Translations under genes and position numbers: made by a program
The notes under the pieces: generated by a model
Databases searched by the model: none
The model's input: only the letters and a program-made list of their open reading frames with translations
What the model was told of the DNA's origin: nothing
Source: Dehalococcoidia bacterium
GTDB lineage: Bacteria; Chloroflexota; Dehalococcoidia; Lucifugimonadales; SHYT01
Direction of reading: 5' to 3'
Length of the DNA stretch: 64,000 bases
NCBI GenBank assembly: GCA_009692665.1
Contig: SHYT01000009.1
Span: 1 to 64,000, forward strand
Shown: piece by piece, positions 35,958 through 45,278 of the stretch
How the letters are laid out: each line of letters begins with the position of its first letter
How positions within the stretch are numbered: position 1 is the first letter of the stretch

Positions 35958-36933
35958 CCGCGCGCCTCCACACAGTTCCAACCAGCAGCACCACGCTGCC
36001 AAACACCAGCGAGGCCGTGATCAGATGGCCTAGGCGCGCCCAGTCTGGCAATTGGAACAGCACGTTGCCTGCGCCCAGCGCGACCGGCACCGCCATCAGC
36101 GTGAACATGATGGACGCCAGCCACTTGAGCCGCCGAGTTGGCAGATCAAGCCGCCACGTCAGCCACACCGTGAGCACTGCCGCCAGTGCAACCACCCCAG
36201 CGGCGTACCGGTGCAGCATATGAATATCCTGCAACCTGCGTCCTGCTCCCACTGGCGTGTCACACAGCGGGAAGCCCAAGCACGCCAGTGACGCCCCAGA
36301 ACGATAGACATACGAGCCGGTCAACAAAAGCACGTACGTTAGGAGCAGCAAAATGAGCGCGGCGCGGCGGTACCGTCCCGCATTGGCGTGTCGCGCCAGC
36401 GCGTACCGGACGCGGTTCGCGAACCCCGTGCTCCACGGGGATGTGCCCGACACAATGAGCGCCAGCGTGCCTACCAGCGCCATCGCAATTCCCGTGTGTG
36501 CCAGCGCCACGCCTGGGCTGAGCTCAGTCTGCACCGTTGCTGCGCCAAAGAGAGCCTGCACCACCAGCAGCACAAAGCTCAATACCAGCAGCGCAAATTC
36601 GCGGCTCATCCGGTACCGCGCGTACCCGGTGATAAGCAAAAAGACCGTGAAGACAGAGAGCAAGCTCACGGACAGTCGGTGCGAATACTCCGTCCACGCC
36701 TTAATGTCTGGTGGAGGAATGATATGCCCGTGGCACAGCGGCCAGTCCGGGCATCCTAGGCCGGAGCCCGTCACGCGCACAATCCCGCCGGCAATGACTA
36801 CCCCCAGCGCGCTGACGAACGCCATAACGGCAAACGCTGGAAACCAATGGGCAAGACCGGAGGGAGATGCTTGATCAGGGGCTATGGGTGCTCGACCCCC
36901 AATTGGTCGCCTGGCAGAGGACGCTTTATCCAC
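35950..36933 (-). CDS. ctaA: Heme A synthase (COX15/CtaA)
   Basis: GGIVRVTGSGLGCPDWPLCHGHIIPP; YSHRLSVSLLSVF. Confidence 0.93.
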   Translation of the reverse strand: MDKASSARRPIGGRAPIAPDQASPSGLAHWFPAFAVMAFVSALGVVIAGGIVRVTGSGLGCPDWPLCHGHIIPPPDIKAWTEYSHRLSVSLLSVFTVFLLITGYARYRMSREFALLVLSFVLLVVQALFGAATVQTELSPGVALAHTGIAMALVGTLALIVSGTSPWSTGFANRVRYALARHANAGRYRRAALILLLLTYVLLLTGSYVYRSGASLACLGFPLCDTPVGAGRRLQDIHMLHRYAAGVVALAAVLTVWLTWRLDLPTRRLKWLASIMFTLMAVPVALGAGNVLFQLPDWARLGHLITASLVFGSVVLLVGTVWRRADA

Positions 36934-36965
36934 GAGACTCCTACATCACGCTACCGGGAATAATC

Positions 36966-37295
36966 TCAGGAAGATGCGCTTTGCAGCGCGTAGACCACAC
37001 CCGCTATCACCATCGCACCGGGCAACAGGCTCCACAACAGCTCCATGCCTCGGTTTGTGCGCATGGTGGAGCTTTGACCGGTAGGTTTAACCTGAAACGC
37101 GCTACGCATCACGAGCACTTGGCTGAGGGTCACCAGCAGCAGCGATACTACGAACAGCCCGCGCAGCGCCGTCCCGGCAACGCCCTGCGTCGCCTGCAAG
37201 TTGGCCGGCAGCGGTCCAAACGATGTCGCAACCACACTCGCTACGGCAATGGCCACGCCAACGAGAAAGAGAAGGCCAATCTGCCGATTAAGCAT
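36966..37295 (-). CDS. Small membrane protein next to heme A genes
   Basis: 109 aa, TM segments at both ends; TNRGMELLWSLLPGAMVIAGVVY resembles a cox II-type TM hairpin. Confidence 0.5.
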   Translation of the reverse strand: MLNRQIGLLFLVGVAIAVASVVATSFGPLPANLQATQGVAGTALRGLFVVSLLLVTLSQVLVMRSAFQVKPTGQSSTMRTNRGMELLWSLLPGAMVIAGVVYALQSASS

Positions 37296-37477
37296 ACGTA
37301 GCGCCTATGCCTCTGACTACCATGCGGGATGTAGCTTCTTAGTATACCCTAAGGTCATCAGTCAGAACGTAAAAATGATCGGGGCTAGGCGAGCCTCTAA
37401 CGTTAAATATCGTATAATGAAAACTCGATTCCATGCTTAGTAGCTGCCCGTTTTATTAGGTAAAGGAGCCCGACACA

Positions 37478-37669
37478 ATGGACCGCAATATTCCTGTTTG
37501 GATGCCACTCGCATCGGTGCTCGTCGTTGGCCTTATGCTCGGCACCCTCGGCATGGTATTCACCATCCTGGGCAAAGTGCCGACCATTATCATGGGCGTT
37601 GGGCTAACCTGTGGCGTCCCTGTCGTTGGCTGGTTGCTCACGCGCACCAGCCAACCCAGCGCGCACTAA
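37478..37669 (+). CDS. Small two-TM membrane protein
   Basis: 63 aa MDRNIPVWMPLASVLVVGLMLGTLGMVFTILGKVPTIIMGVGLTCGVPVVGWLLTRTS; RBS aaaggag; own terminator. Confidence 0.6.
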   Translation: MDRNIPVWMPLASVLVVGLMLGTLGMVFTILGKVPTIIMGVGLTCGVPVVGWLLTRTSQPSAH

Positions 37670-37692
37670 GAGAAGCCGCCACCGTATCAAAG

Positions 37693-37728
37693 AAAGCGCT
37701 CCGTCCTCTCGAGAGGACGGAGCGCTTT
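37693..37728. terminator. Perfect 36-nt palindromic terminator-like hairpin
   Basis: AAAGCGCTCCGTCCTCTC/GAGAGGACGGAGCGCTTT. Confidence 0.75.
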
Positions 37729-37792
37729 CACGTCTCCTTAAGAATACGAACCCGCCCCGTCTTTGCACAGGCCATAGCCAAGCGGTGGGATA

Positions 37793-38590
37793 TTAGCGCC
37801 CCCGGACTTTAACCTCTTCCTTTTCCGCCTGTCCAAACCACACAAAGAAAATCGCGGCCATTGCGCCAAACAGGATAAAGCTCATCGGCACCGACATGAT
37901 GAGCCCTGCCATCTGCTGGTCCTGCACCGGGGTCACGAATTGCCACACGCGCGGGGCATTCACGTAGGTTGCATACCAGGGGACTTGCGAGAAGGTCAAG
38001 AACGCGCCAAGAGGAATCTGCGGGAACTTCACCACAAACAGGTACAGCAGTTGTCCCCCTGACGACATGGCCGGGAACTCGGGCAGCGGGCTCAACATCG
38101 GCCACCAGAACAGCAGCGATGCAATCAGCAGAATCATGTGCTGCACTATATGCGTCCAGTGGATGTGCAATGCCAGTTCGTAAATAGGCGGCACGTGCAT
38201 AGCCATGAGCACCACATTGAAGATCGCGCCGGCAACGATCGGATTCGTGACGCACCGCATCACTGGCTGCATAAACCCCAGCGTTGTCACCGGACGCAGC
38301 AGCCACGGGGGCATCCCTGCAAGCAACAGCGGCGCGGCCACTAGGATGATCAGCATGTGCTGGATCATATGCGCGCTGAACAAGAAATGTTCGCTCAAGT
38401 CGTGAAGCGCTGTTCCTTCGGCAAGGGCAATGACCAGCAGCCCGCACGTGAAAAGGACAGCTCTGCGGCGGTCAAAATGGTCCGCCCAGCTAAACTGCTT
38501 CCGCAATGGCTCCACGGCAACCAGATAAAGCCCCTGGACCATCAACAGGAAAGCAATGACATCAGGATGCCAATGCGTTATCGGTACCAC
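37793..38590 (-). CDS. ctaG: Cytochrome c oxidase assembly factor CtaG (caa3 type)
   Basis: FLFSAHMIQHMLIILVAAPLLLAGMPPWLL; HIVQHMILLIASLLFWWPML; GTG start inferred. Confidence 0.88.
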   Translation of the reverse strand: MVPITHWHPDVIAFLLMVQGLYLVAVEPLRKQFSWADHFDRRRAVLFTCGLLVIALAEGTALHDLSEHFLFSAHMIQHMLIILVAAPLLLAGMPPWLLRPVTTLGFMQPVMRCVTNPIVAGAIFNVVLMAMHVPPIYELALHIHWTHIVQHMILLIASLLFWWPMLSPLPEFPAMSSGGQLLYLFVVKFPQIPLGAFLTFSQVPWYATYVNAPRVWQFVTPVQDQQMAGLIMSVPMSFILFGAMAAIFFVWFGQAEKEEVKVRGR

Positions 38591-38639
38591 AACGCACACC
38601 CTTCCCCACACGCAATCAGGCCGCTGACTGAGCCGTGGC

Positions 38640-38972
38640 CTACGGCCTGAGCAGCAACCCCTTATGGAATAACCCAATGAGTGCGGTCACCACGGCAAGG
38701 GCCAGTACAAGACCGCCCACAAAGACCCACGCCAGCAGTCTGGCATCGAATCGCAGGTGCATGTAGAACATGACCACCAGCGCAAACTTAATAACAGACA
38801 GGATAAAGAATATCGGGATCACCACGGAATGCAGGGCCTGCACGTAGAAAATCCCCACTTCGAGCATCGTGATGAGAACCAGCGTCGTCGCAATCTTTGC
38901 GTACGTCGCCGGCGTGGGGTGTTGCCGTTCTCCGGAGTGATGTGCTGCCGCTGGCGAGTTCCCGTGAGCCAT
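38640..38972 (-). CDS. ctaF: Cytochrome c oxidase subunit IV (bacterial type)
   Basis: TPATYAKIATTLVLITMLEVGIFYVQALHSVVIPIFFILSVIKFALVVMFYMHLRFD. Confidence 0.88.
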   Translation of the reverse strand: MAHGNSPAAAHHSGERQHPTPATYAKIATTLVLITMLEVGIFYVQALHSVVIPIFFILSVIKFALVVMFYMHLRFDARLLAWVFVGGLVLALAVVTALIGLFHKGLLLRP

Positions 38973-39015
38973 CTTTGATGCTCCTCAGTCAGTGTCGTTC
39001 AATATGCTCTGATGC

Positions 39016-39633
39016 TTACTTGCCGACGCCCGGGCCCAGTGCAACCCCCGTCAGATAGATCACCGTGAAAATGACAATCCACACGATATCAACGAAGTGC
39101 CAGTACAGGCCGGCAAGGTCCACAGCAAGGTTCTTGTCCGCTCCCAGCTTTCCCCGTAGCGACAAGAAGAACAGCGTGAGCAGCCACACGACGCCTATGG
39201 TCACGTGCGCGCCGTGGAATCCCGTTAGCGTGAAGAACGTGGTGCCAAAGAGGTTCGTGCGAGGCGTCAGCCCTTCGTGGACGAAGTGCTGAAACTCGAA
39301 CACCTGAAATCCCAAGAACGTCGAGCCCAATACCGCCGTGCAGAACACCCAGACGCGGAACGCTTTGTAATCGCCACGCGTGTGCGCCGCCAGCGACAGC
39401 ACGAACATGAAGCTGCTCAGCAACAGCACGAACGTGCTTACAGAGGTCACAGGGATGTCGAGGATATCGTGCGGGTATGGCCCTACCACGCTCCGTCCGA
39501 AGTAGATCAGATAGGTGGCGATGAGCGAGCCAAAGAACAGACAGTCAGACGCCAGGAAGACCCACATAAGAAGCTTCCGGTTGTCGATGCCTGTGACCGT
39601 TGGATGTTCCGGCGCGTGCGCTACCTGACTCAA
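39016..39633 (-). CDS. ctaE: Cytochrome c oxidase subunit III
   Basis: WVFLASDCLFFGSLIATYLIY; TLTGFHGAHVTIGVVWLL; YWHFVDIVWIVIFTVIYL. Confidence 0.95.
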   Translation of the reverse strand: MSQVAHAPEHPTVTGIDNRKLLMWVFLASDCLFFGSLIATYLIYFGRSVVGPYPHDILDIPVTSVSTFVLLLSSFMFVLSLAAHTRGDYKAFRVWVFCTAVLGSTFLGFQVFEFQHFVHEGLTPRTNLFGTTFFTLTGFHGAHVTIGVVWLLTLFFLSLRGKLGADKNLAVDLAGLYWHFVDIVWIVIFTVIYLTGVALGPGVGK

Positions 39634-39663
39634 GGTATGCCTTCCTTCTTAGTAGGTTTGCCC

Positions 39664-41550
39664 TTAGTGCTTCTTGTTCTCATGCTTAACCGTCGGTTCC
39701 ATGTACCAGCTATACAGACCAAACATTGTGAGCGCCCCACCAATGAACAGGCCGGGGATGAAGCGGTACACCAGCGAGTAGCCGGCAATCGCGTTCCCCA
39801 AAGCCGTGATCAGCGGCCAGTACGAAGGACTTGGAATATGGATCACCTCATGTGTCTCGGCGGCGTGTGCGACCGCTGGCTGCTGCGCACGGTTACCCGG
39901 GCGTTGCTGTGACGCCCCTGCAGGAACGCCTAGAGGATGCGGATGCTTCTGCTCCCAGAACGGGTCACGGCTGTGTACCACAGGGATGCGCTCAAAGTTG
40001 TACTCTGGCGGCGGCGATGGGATGGCCCACTCCAGCGTCCTGCCGTCCCACGGATCGTTGCCCGCAACTTCGCCCTTCCGCAGCGAGCGGAAGAAGTTGT
40101 GCAGGAACAAGAGAATGCCGGCAATGATGACGAACGCGCCGACGGTCTCCACCATGTTCCAGAAGTCCCAGCCCATCCCGGCGCTGTAGGTTGCAATGCG
40201 GCGCGGCATGCCGTTCAACCCCACAAAGTGCATCGGGAAGAACGTCAGATTGAAGCCAATCATGGTCAGCCAGAAGTGGATCTTGCCGCTTGTCTCATTC
40301 ATCAATCGGCCCGTCGCCTTGGGGAACCAGTAGTAGATGCCGGAGAAGATGGCGAAGATGGCGCCGCCGAAGAGCACGTAGTGGATGTGGGCCACGATAA
40401 AGTACGTGTCAGACTGCTGCGCGTCGGATGGAGAGACGGCGTGCATCAGGCCGCTCAAACCGCCAATGATGAACATCGCAATGAAGCCCAGCGAGAACAG
40501 CATCGGCGTCTTGAGTGTCAGCTGGCCGCCCCAGACCGTGGCGACCCAGTTGAAAATCTTCACACCTGTCGGCACCGCAATCGTAATGGTCGTCAGTGTG
40601 AACACCGTGTTCGCAACTGGGCCCATGCCCACCGTGAACATGTGGTGCGCCCACACCATCCAGCCCATCACGCCAATGGCAATGCCGGAGAAGATGATGA
40701 ACGGATAGCCGAATAGCGGCTTGCGCGAGAACACCGGCAGCACTTCTGACACAATGCCCATGGCCGGCAGAATCAAGATGTACACCTCTGGATGGCCGAA
40801 CACCCAGAACAGGTGTTGCCAGAGAAGCGGGTCACCCCCAGCGAAGACGTTGAAGAAGTTGAAACCAAACGCACGGTCAAACACCAGCTCAATGAGCGCC
40901 ACGGTGATGACCGGGAACGCGGTGACAATCAAGATGGAGACAATGAGCGTCATCCAGGTGAAGACCGGCATGCGCGTCAGGCTCATGCCTGGCGCGCGCA
41001 TGTTCACTATGGTCACAATGAAGTTGAACGCTGCAGCCATGGATGCCGTGCCAAGCACCAGCAGGCTGACCGCCCAGAAGTCCACACCGTGCCCGGGATT
41101 ATAGGTCAGTCCCGTCAGGGGTGAGTACGCAAACCAACCTGCGTTTAACCCGCCGCCCAGGAACCAGCTGCTGTTCAGCAAGAGGCCGCCCGCAAGGAAC
41201 GTCCAGTAACTGAACGCGTTCAAACGCGGGAACGCCACGTCGCGTGCGCCTACCTGCAGCGGGATGATGATGTTGAAGAACGCGGCGCCCAGCGGCATGA
41301 TGGCCAAAAAGATCATGGTGGTGCCGTGCATGCTGAACAGTTGGTTGAATACGTCAGGGCTGACTAGGGTCTGTTCAGGCCGTGCCAACTGCATGCGCAT
41401 CAGCGTTGCCTCAACGCCGCCGATCATGAAGAAAATGAATGCAGTGATGCCGTACAGCGCGCCGATGCGCTTGTGGTCTACCGTCGTCACCCAGCCCCAT
41501 ACGGTGTCCCAGAACGTGCTCTCGCGACGGGCTACTGCGATGCTGGCCAT
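39664..41550 (-). CDS. ctaD: Cytochrome c oxidase subunit I
   Basis: VTTVDHKRIGALYGITAFIFFMIGG; WQHLFWVFGHPEVYILILPAMG; AHIHYVLFGG. Confidence 0.97.
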   Translation of the reverse strand: MASIAVARRESTFWDTVWGWVTTVDHKRIGALYGITAFIFFMIGGVEATLMRMQLARPEQTLVSPDVFNQLFSMHGTTMIFLAIMPLGAAFFNIIIPLQVGARDVAFPRLNAFSYWTFLAGGLLLNSSWFLGGGLNAGWFAYSPLTGLTYNPGHGVDFWAVSLLVLGTASMAAAFNFIVTIVNMRAPGMSLTRMPVFTWMTLIVSILIVTAFPVITVALIELVFDRAFGFNFFNVFAGGDPLLWQHLFWVFGHPEVYILILPAMGIVSEVLPVFSRKPLFGYPFIIFSGIAIGVMGWMVWAHHMFTVGMGPVANTVFTLTTITIAVPTGVKIFNWVATVWGGQLTLKTPMLFSLGFIAMFIIGGLSGLMHAVSPSDAQQSDTYFIVAHIHYVLFGGAIFAIFSGIYYWFPKATGRLMNETSGKIHFWLTMIGFNLTFFPMHFVGLNGMPRRIATYSAGMGWDFWNMVETVGAFVIIAGILLFLHNFFRSLRKGEVAGNDPWDGRTLEWAIPSPPPEYNFERIPVVHSRDPFWEQKHPHPLGVPAGASQQRPGNRAQQPAVAHAAETHEVIHIPSPSYWPLITALGNAIAGYSLVYRFIPGLFIGGALTMFGLYSWYMEPTVKHENKKH

Positions 41551-41583
41551 AACTCCTCCGATACCTAGCTCAGGACGTCCTGA

Positions 41584-42627
41584 TTACTTGAGGCCCTGTA
41601 CATACGTAGCCAGAGCCCCCACTTCATCAGGAGTAAGCTTTATGCTTTTTCCAATCACGGTGGCCATCTTGTTGCCCGGCTTAATGCCGCCGGGGTCGCT
41701 GAGCCACTTCACCAAGTTCTCATGATCGTTGGGCATGATGCCGGCGGCAATCGTGGTCCGGCTGCCAACGTGCGTCAGGTTGGGGCCAATGACGCCCTTA
41801 GCATTGGTGCCGGCAACCGTGTGGCAAGCAGTGCACGCACCCTTGCCCATGAACAGCGCCTCTCCCGTAGTTGCCGCGCCCGTCGCCGCAGCCGAGGCAG
41901 GCGCTTTCTGCGCGGCTACCCACTTGTCAAAGTCGGCCTGCGTGTCCACCACTGCGCGGAAACGCATGAACGCATGCGCTTCGCCGCAGAACTCGGCGCA
42001 CTGTCCGTAGTACTCCCCCGGCTCATCGCCTTGCAGCCAAATGACGTTCGAGTGGTTTGGAATCACGTCTAGCTTGCCGCCCAGCTTGGGGATCCAGAAG
42101 CTGTGGATCACGTCATCGGAATGCAGTGTAAAGTGCACGCGCGTGCCAACCGGCATGTGCACCTCATTGGCCGTCACAACACCCTGGTTCGGGTACTTGA
42201 ACTCCCACCACCACTGGTGCGCCCTGACCTCAATCGCAAGCCCGGCCTTTTCTTCGGGCACATTGTAGATCTGCCATAGCGCGCTCACCGTCGGCACCGC
42301 TACCACCGCTAGCACGATCGCAGGGGCAATCGTCCAGCCAATTTCCAGCGTCTGGTGCCCGTGCGTCTGGGGTGGAATAGGCTGGTTTGGCCGGCGCGGG
42401 AAACGGAAGATGGCGTAGACAAAGATGCCTTCAATCACGACGAAAATAACTGTGGCGGACCAGAAGATTATCCAGAAGAGGTCTTTCTGCAGCTTGCCTA
42501 CCGGCCCGTCAGCCTGGAAGGTTGACTGGGGCAGGTTCGGTTCGTACCCTCCCCAAATCATCCATGCCACGAAAATGCCGGGGAGCACAATTGCAGCGAT
42601 GAGCGCAAGTAGCCAATGGGGCCTCAC
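41584..42627 (-). CDS. ctaC: Cytochrome c oxidase subunit II fused to cytochrome c (caa3 type)
   Basis: CuA motif YYGQCAEFCGEAHAFM; C-terminal heme site GKGACTACHTVAG. Confidence 0.95.
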   Translation of the reverse strand: MRPHWLLALIAAIVLPGIFVAWMIWGGYEPNLPQSTFQADGPVGKLQKDLFWIIFWSATVIFVVIEGIFVYAIFRFPRRPNQPIPPQTHGHQTLEIGWTIAPAIVLAVVAVPTVSALWQIYNVPEEKAGLAIEVRAHQWWWEFKYPNQGVVTANEVHMPVGTRVHFTLHSDDVIHSFWIPKLGGKLDVIPNHSNVIWLQGDEPGEYYGQCAEFCGEAHAFMRFRAVVDTQADFDKWVAAQKAPASAAATGAATTGEALFMGKGACTACHTVAGTNAKGVIGPNLTHVGSRTTIAAGIMPNDHENLVKWLSDPGGIKPGNKMATVIGKSIKLTPDEVGALATYVQGLK

Positions 42628-43033
42628 AACGATGACCTCCTAGCCAAGTACCTTCGGGCCTGGAACCGTTCGTTCCAAAATTCACACGTGTAATGGGCAC
42701 AATACGACTCGCACTGCACCCAGCGCGAAGGTATATCATATTCAGCCACTACGGGTCAAGTTTTTGCCATAACGGCCTGCGTTTCCTGGCACCCCCGATC
42801 CCCGTAACTGGGAAAGATCGTCAAGTACCTCGTATAGCCGCATTGGGCCCCCTAGGCTAGTAATACCATATGCATTCGCACCAACTGTCCGGACGCCTAG
42901 CTCCTTATCAACCATCCGTAGCGCCAATTCACGAATTGGCGCTAGACTTGCCTTCAACCTTCCCAAGGGCGACAATACCCCTTGGCGCTTCCCCGCGTTC
43001 TCACTGGAAAGGCTGTACCCGAAAGGAAACCCC

Positions 43034-43252
43034 ATGGGGTTCTTAAAGGAAATTGGCCCAATGGAACTCATCATCATCTTGGTCATCGTGCTTCTGCTTT
43101 TCGGCGCAAATCGGCTCCCCAAGCTCGCGCAGTCCATGGGCCAGGCCATTCGCGAGTTCCGCAGCGGCATGAAGGCCGAGACGGAGACGGATGAGACGCC
43201 TGCTCCTCTCAAAGAGCCCGCTACCACGGCCACCAAAAAGACCAGCACCTAG
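43034..43252 (+). CDS. tatA: Sec-independent translocase TatA/E
   Basis: MGFLKEIGPMELIIILVIVLLLFGANRLPKLAQSMGQAIREFRSGMK. Confidence 0.93.
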   Translation: MGFLKEIGPMELIIILVIVLLLFGANRLPKLAQSMGQAIREFRSGMKAETETDETPAPLKEPATTATKKTST

Positions 43253-43387
43253 CCTGCGCCTTCGGCCCTCCGTTAGACGTACAACTCTTTCTCGTACCCG
43301 AGACACGCCAAACGTCTGCCGTACCTGCGCCTAATGCATGCAACCAGGTGAGTCCTACACCGGTGCACCTCAAAAGCGGAGGAGCGC

Positions 43388-44224
43388 GTGCCCTTTTGGC
43401 AAGGCAAATTCAGCCTGCGCGGTGGACGCTTCCCGCTCCCGTACCTCACGCCCCCCAAGCCCTCGTTTCCGCCTACGCCGCCGCTCCCCCACGTACCCAC
43501 CTTCGTCGCAATTGACTTCGAGACCGCCGACCGCTACAACGACAGCGCCTGCGCCATCGCCCTCGTTCGCGTCGAAGCTGGCCAGGTCGTCCACCGCGAG
43601 AAGCGCCTCATCCGGCCCCCGCGCCCAGAGGTGCACTTCACCGAAGTCCACGGCATCACATGGGAAGACGTAGAAGACCAGCCCACGTTCGGCCAGCTAT
43701 GGCCAGACCTCGCGCCCCTCCTGGAAGGCGCTCACTTCCTGACCGCCCACAACGCGCCCTTCGACCGCGGCGTGCTCGCCGCCTGCCTGGATGCCGCCAA
43801 GCTGATGGTGCCGGACACGCCGTTCATCTGCACCGTCACCCTCTCACGCAAGCTCTGGGGCCAGCGCCACAATCGCCTTAACGATGTCTCTCAGCGTCTC
43901 GGCATTCCCCTGAAGCATCACGACCCGCTCTCCGACGCCGAAGCCTGCGCCCACATCGTCCTCGCCGCCCTGCGAGAAGCCAAGTCCTCCCCGGAAACGC
44001 CGCTGCCGGAGCCATTCGCCTTCCTGCCCAGCGCCGCGCAGCACCTGCGCCTCCAGCGCGAAGCCCAGGCCGCCCGCCAACAGCAACTCGCCCGCGCCGC
44101 CGCTCAAGCTCCCCAACCGCCCGTTGGCGAAACCATCTCGGCGGATGTTCTCGCCGCACCCTGTGTGGAAGAGCAGGGACTTGAGCAACCAGCCCGGTTG
44201 CCGGTCCGCTTAGACCAGTCGTGA
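43388..44224 (+). CDS. 3'-5' exonuclease, RNase T/DnaQ-like (start uncertain)
   Basis: TFVAIDFETADRYNDSACAIALVRV; EVHGITWEDV; LTAHNAPFDRGVL; HHDPLSDAEACAHIVLAAL. Confidence 0.9.
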   Translation: MPFWQGKFSLRGGRFPLPYLTPPKPSFPPTPPLPHVPTFVAIDFETADRYNDSACAIALVRVEAGQVVHREKRLIRPPRPEVHFTEVHGITWEDVEDQPTFGQLWPDLAPLLEGAHFLTAHNAPFDRGVLAACLDAAKLMVPDTPFICTVTLSRKLWGQRHNRLNDVSQRLGIPLKHHDPLSDAEACAHIVLAALREAKSSPETPLPEPFAFLPSAAQHLRLQREAQAARQQQLARAAAQAPQPPVGETISADVLAAPCVEEQGLEQPARLPVRLDQS

Positions 44225-44237
44225 AAGAGATTATCTG

Positions 44238-44921
44238 ATGGGGAATAAGAGCAGCGAGGTCTTTTCGGATCACCTGCGCGCCCTCGCCGCGCCCACCTGG
44301 GAGGCGCAGCACGCGCACCCTTTTGTCCACGGCATCGGCGACGGCACCCTCAGCCTGCCTCGCTTCCGCTACTGGGTCCGCCAGGACTACGTCTTTGTCA
44401 TAGACTACGTCCGACTGCTCCTCCTCGGCTCCGCCCGCGCGCCCGACGTCGCCACCATGGCCCGTCTCGCCAGCCTCGCCCAAGCAACCCTCAACGTCGA
44501 GCTTGCCCTCCACCGCGCCTACGCCAAGTCCGTCGGCGTCACCGCCGCAGCCCTGGAACGCGAGAAGAAAAGCCCAACATGCCAGGCCTACGGGGACTTC
44601 CTCCTGCGCACCGCCACCCTCGGCAGCTACGGCGAGCTCATCGCCGCGCTCCTCCCCTGCATGGGGGGCTTCTCCGAAATCGGCCTCCGCCTCGCCAAGC
44701 AGCCCCCGCCCAAGCAGCCGCACCTGCGCAAGTGGGTGGAAATGTACGCCTCCCCCGACTTCGCCGCGCAAGGCGCCTGGTGCCGCAGCCTCATGGACGC
44801 CATCGCCAAAGGCGCCCCCGCCGGCGAACGAAGTCGCTTGGAAGAAGCCTTCCTCATCAGCAGCAAGTACGAGCTCGCCTTCTGGGACATGTCCTGGAAC
44901 CAGCAAAAGTGGCCCGTGTGA
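44238..44921 (+). CDS. tenA: TenA/thiaminase II family protein, copy 1
   Basis: HPFVHGIGDGTLSLPRFRYWVRQDYVFVIDY; LPCMGGFSEIG; YELAFWDMSWNQQKW. Confidence 0.88.
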   Translation: MGNKSSEVFSDHLRALAAPTWEAQHAHPFVHGIGDGTLSLPRFRYWVRQDYVFVIDYVRLLLLGSARAPDVATMARLASLAQATLNVELALHRAYAKSVGVTAAALEREKKSPTCQAYGDFLLRTATLGSYGELIAALLPCMGGFSEIGLRLAKQPPPKQPHLRKWVEMYASPDFAAQGAWCRSLMDAIAKGAPAGERSRLEEAFLISSKYELAFWDMSWNQQKWPV

Positions 44922-44922
44922 C

Positions 44923-44947
44923 CTTCTCAGCGCTCTTCCCCAAAGGG
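44923..44947 (+). repeat. Direct repeat copy 1 bracketing the tenA1-tenA2 spacer
   Basis: CTTCTCAGCGCTCTTCCCCAAAGGG; partner at 45181-45204. Confidence 0.7.
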
Positions 44948-44964
44948 GTCCGCCTTGCGCGTTA

Positions 44965-45175
44965 GTGGGTCAATTTGTGACATGTGATTGTCTGCTCGAC
45001 GCGGCGGACAAGGTGCGCGGCTCCTTGCCCTCCGACGCTGTCACTTGTTTCCCCGTTCGTGGTGAGCCTGTCGAACCATGAACGGACACCACAGGAGAGG
45101 GCAACGTTTTCCAGTTAGGTCGACCCAACTGGACTTGTGTCAAACCCACAGTTCCGGATACTCAAACTGACCCAC
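44965..45175. mobile_element. MITE-like 211-bp element with 13-bp imperfect terminal inverted repeats
   Basis: GTGGGTCAATTTG at left, CAAACTGACCCAC at right (12/13 complementary); no coding potential. Confidence 0.4.
45053..45085. repeat. REP-like palindrome
   Basis: CCGTTCGTGGTGAGCCTGTCGAACCATGAACGG. Confidence 0.75.
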
Positions 45176-45180
45176 CACCC

Positions 45181-45204
45181 CTTCTCAGCGCTTTCCCCAA
45201 AGGG
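45181..45204 (+). repeat. Direct repeat copy 2 bracketing the tenA1-tenA2 spacer
   Basis: CTTCTCAGCGCTTTCCCCAAAGGG. Confidence 0.7.
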
Positions 45205-45278
45205 AGACTCCTTGCGCCATCTGTGGCCTGCCTATAGCCTGTATCATGCCAGCCAGACCGAACATGAAGGAAACGAGC

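Noticed and set aside
43878-44906. 342-aa minus-strand ORF over exonuclease/tenA1
   Set aside because: Antisense to two well supported genes; Gly/Glu-rich artefact.
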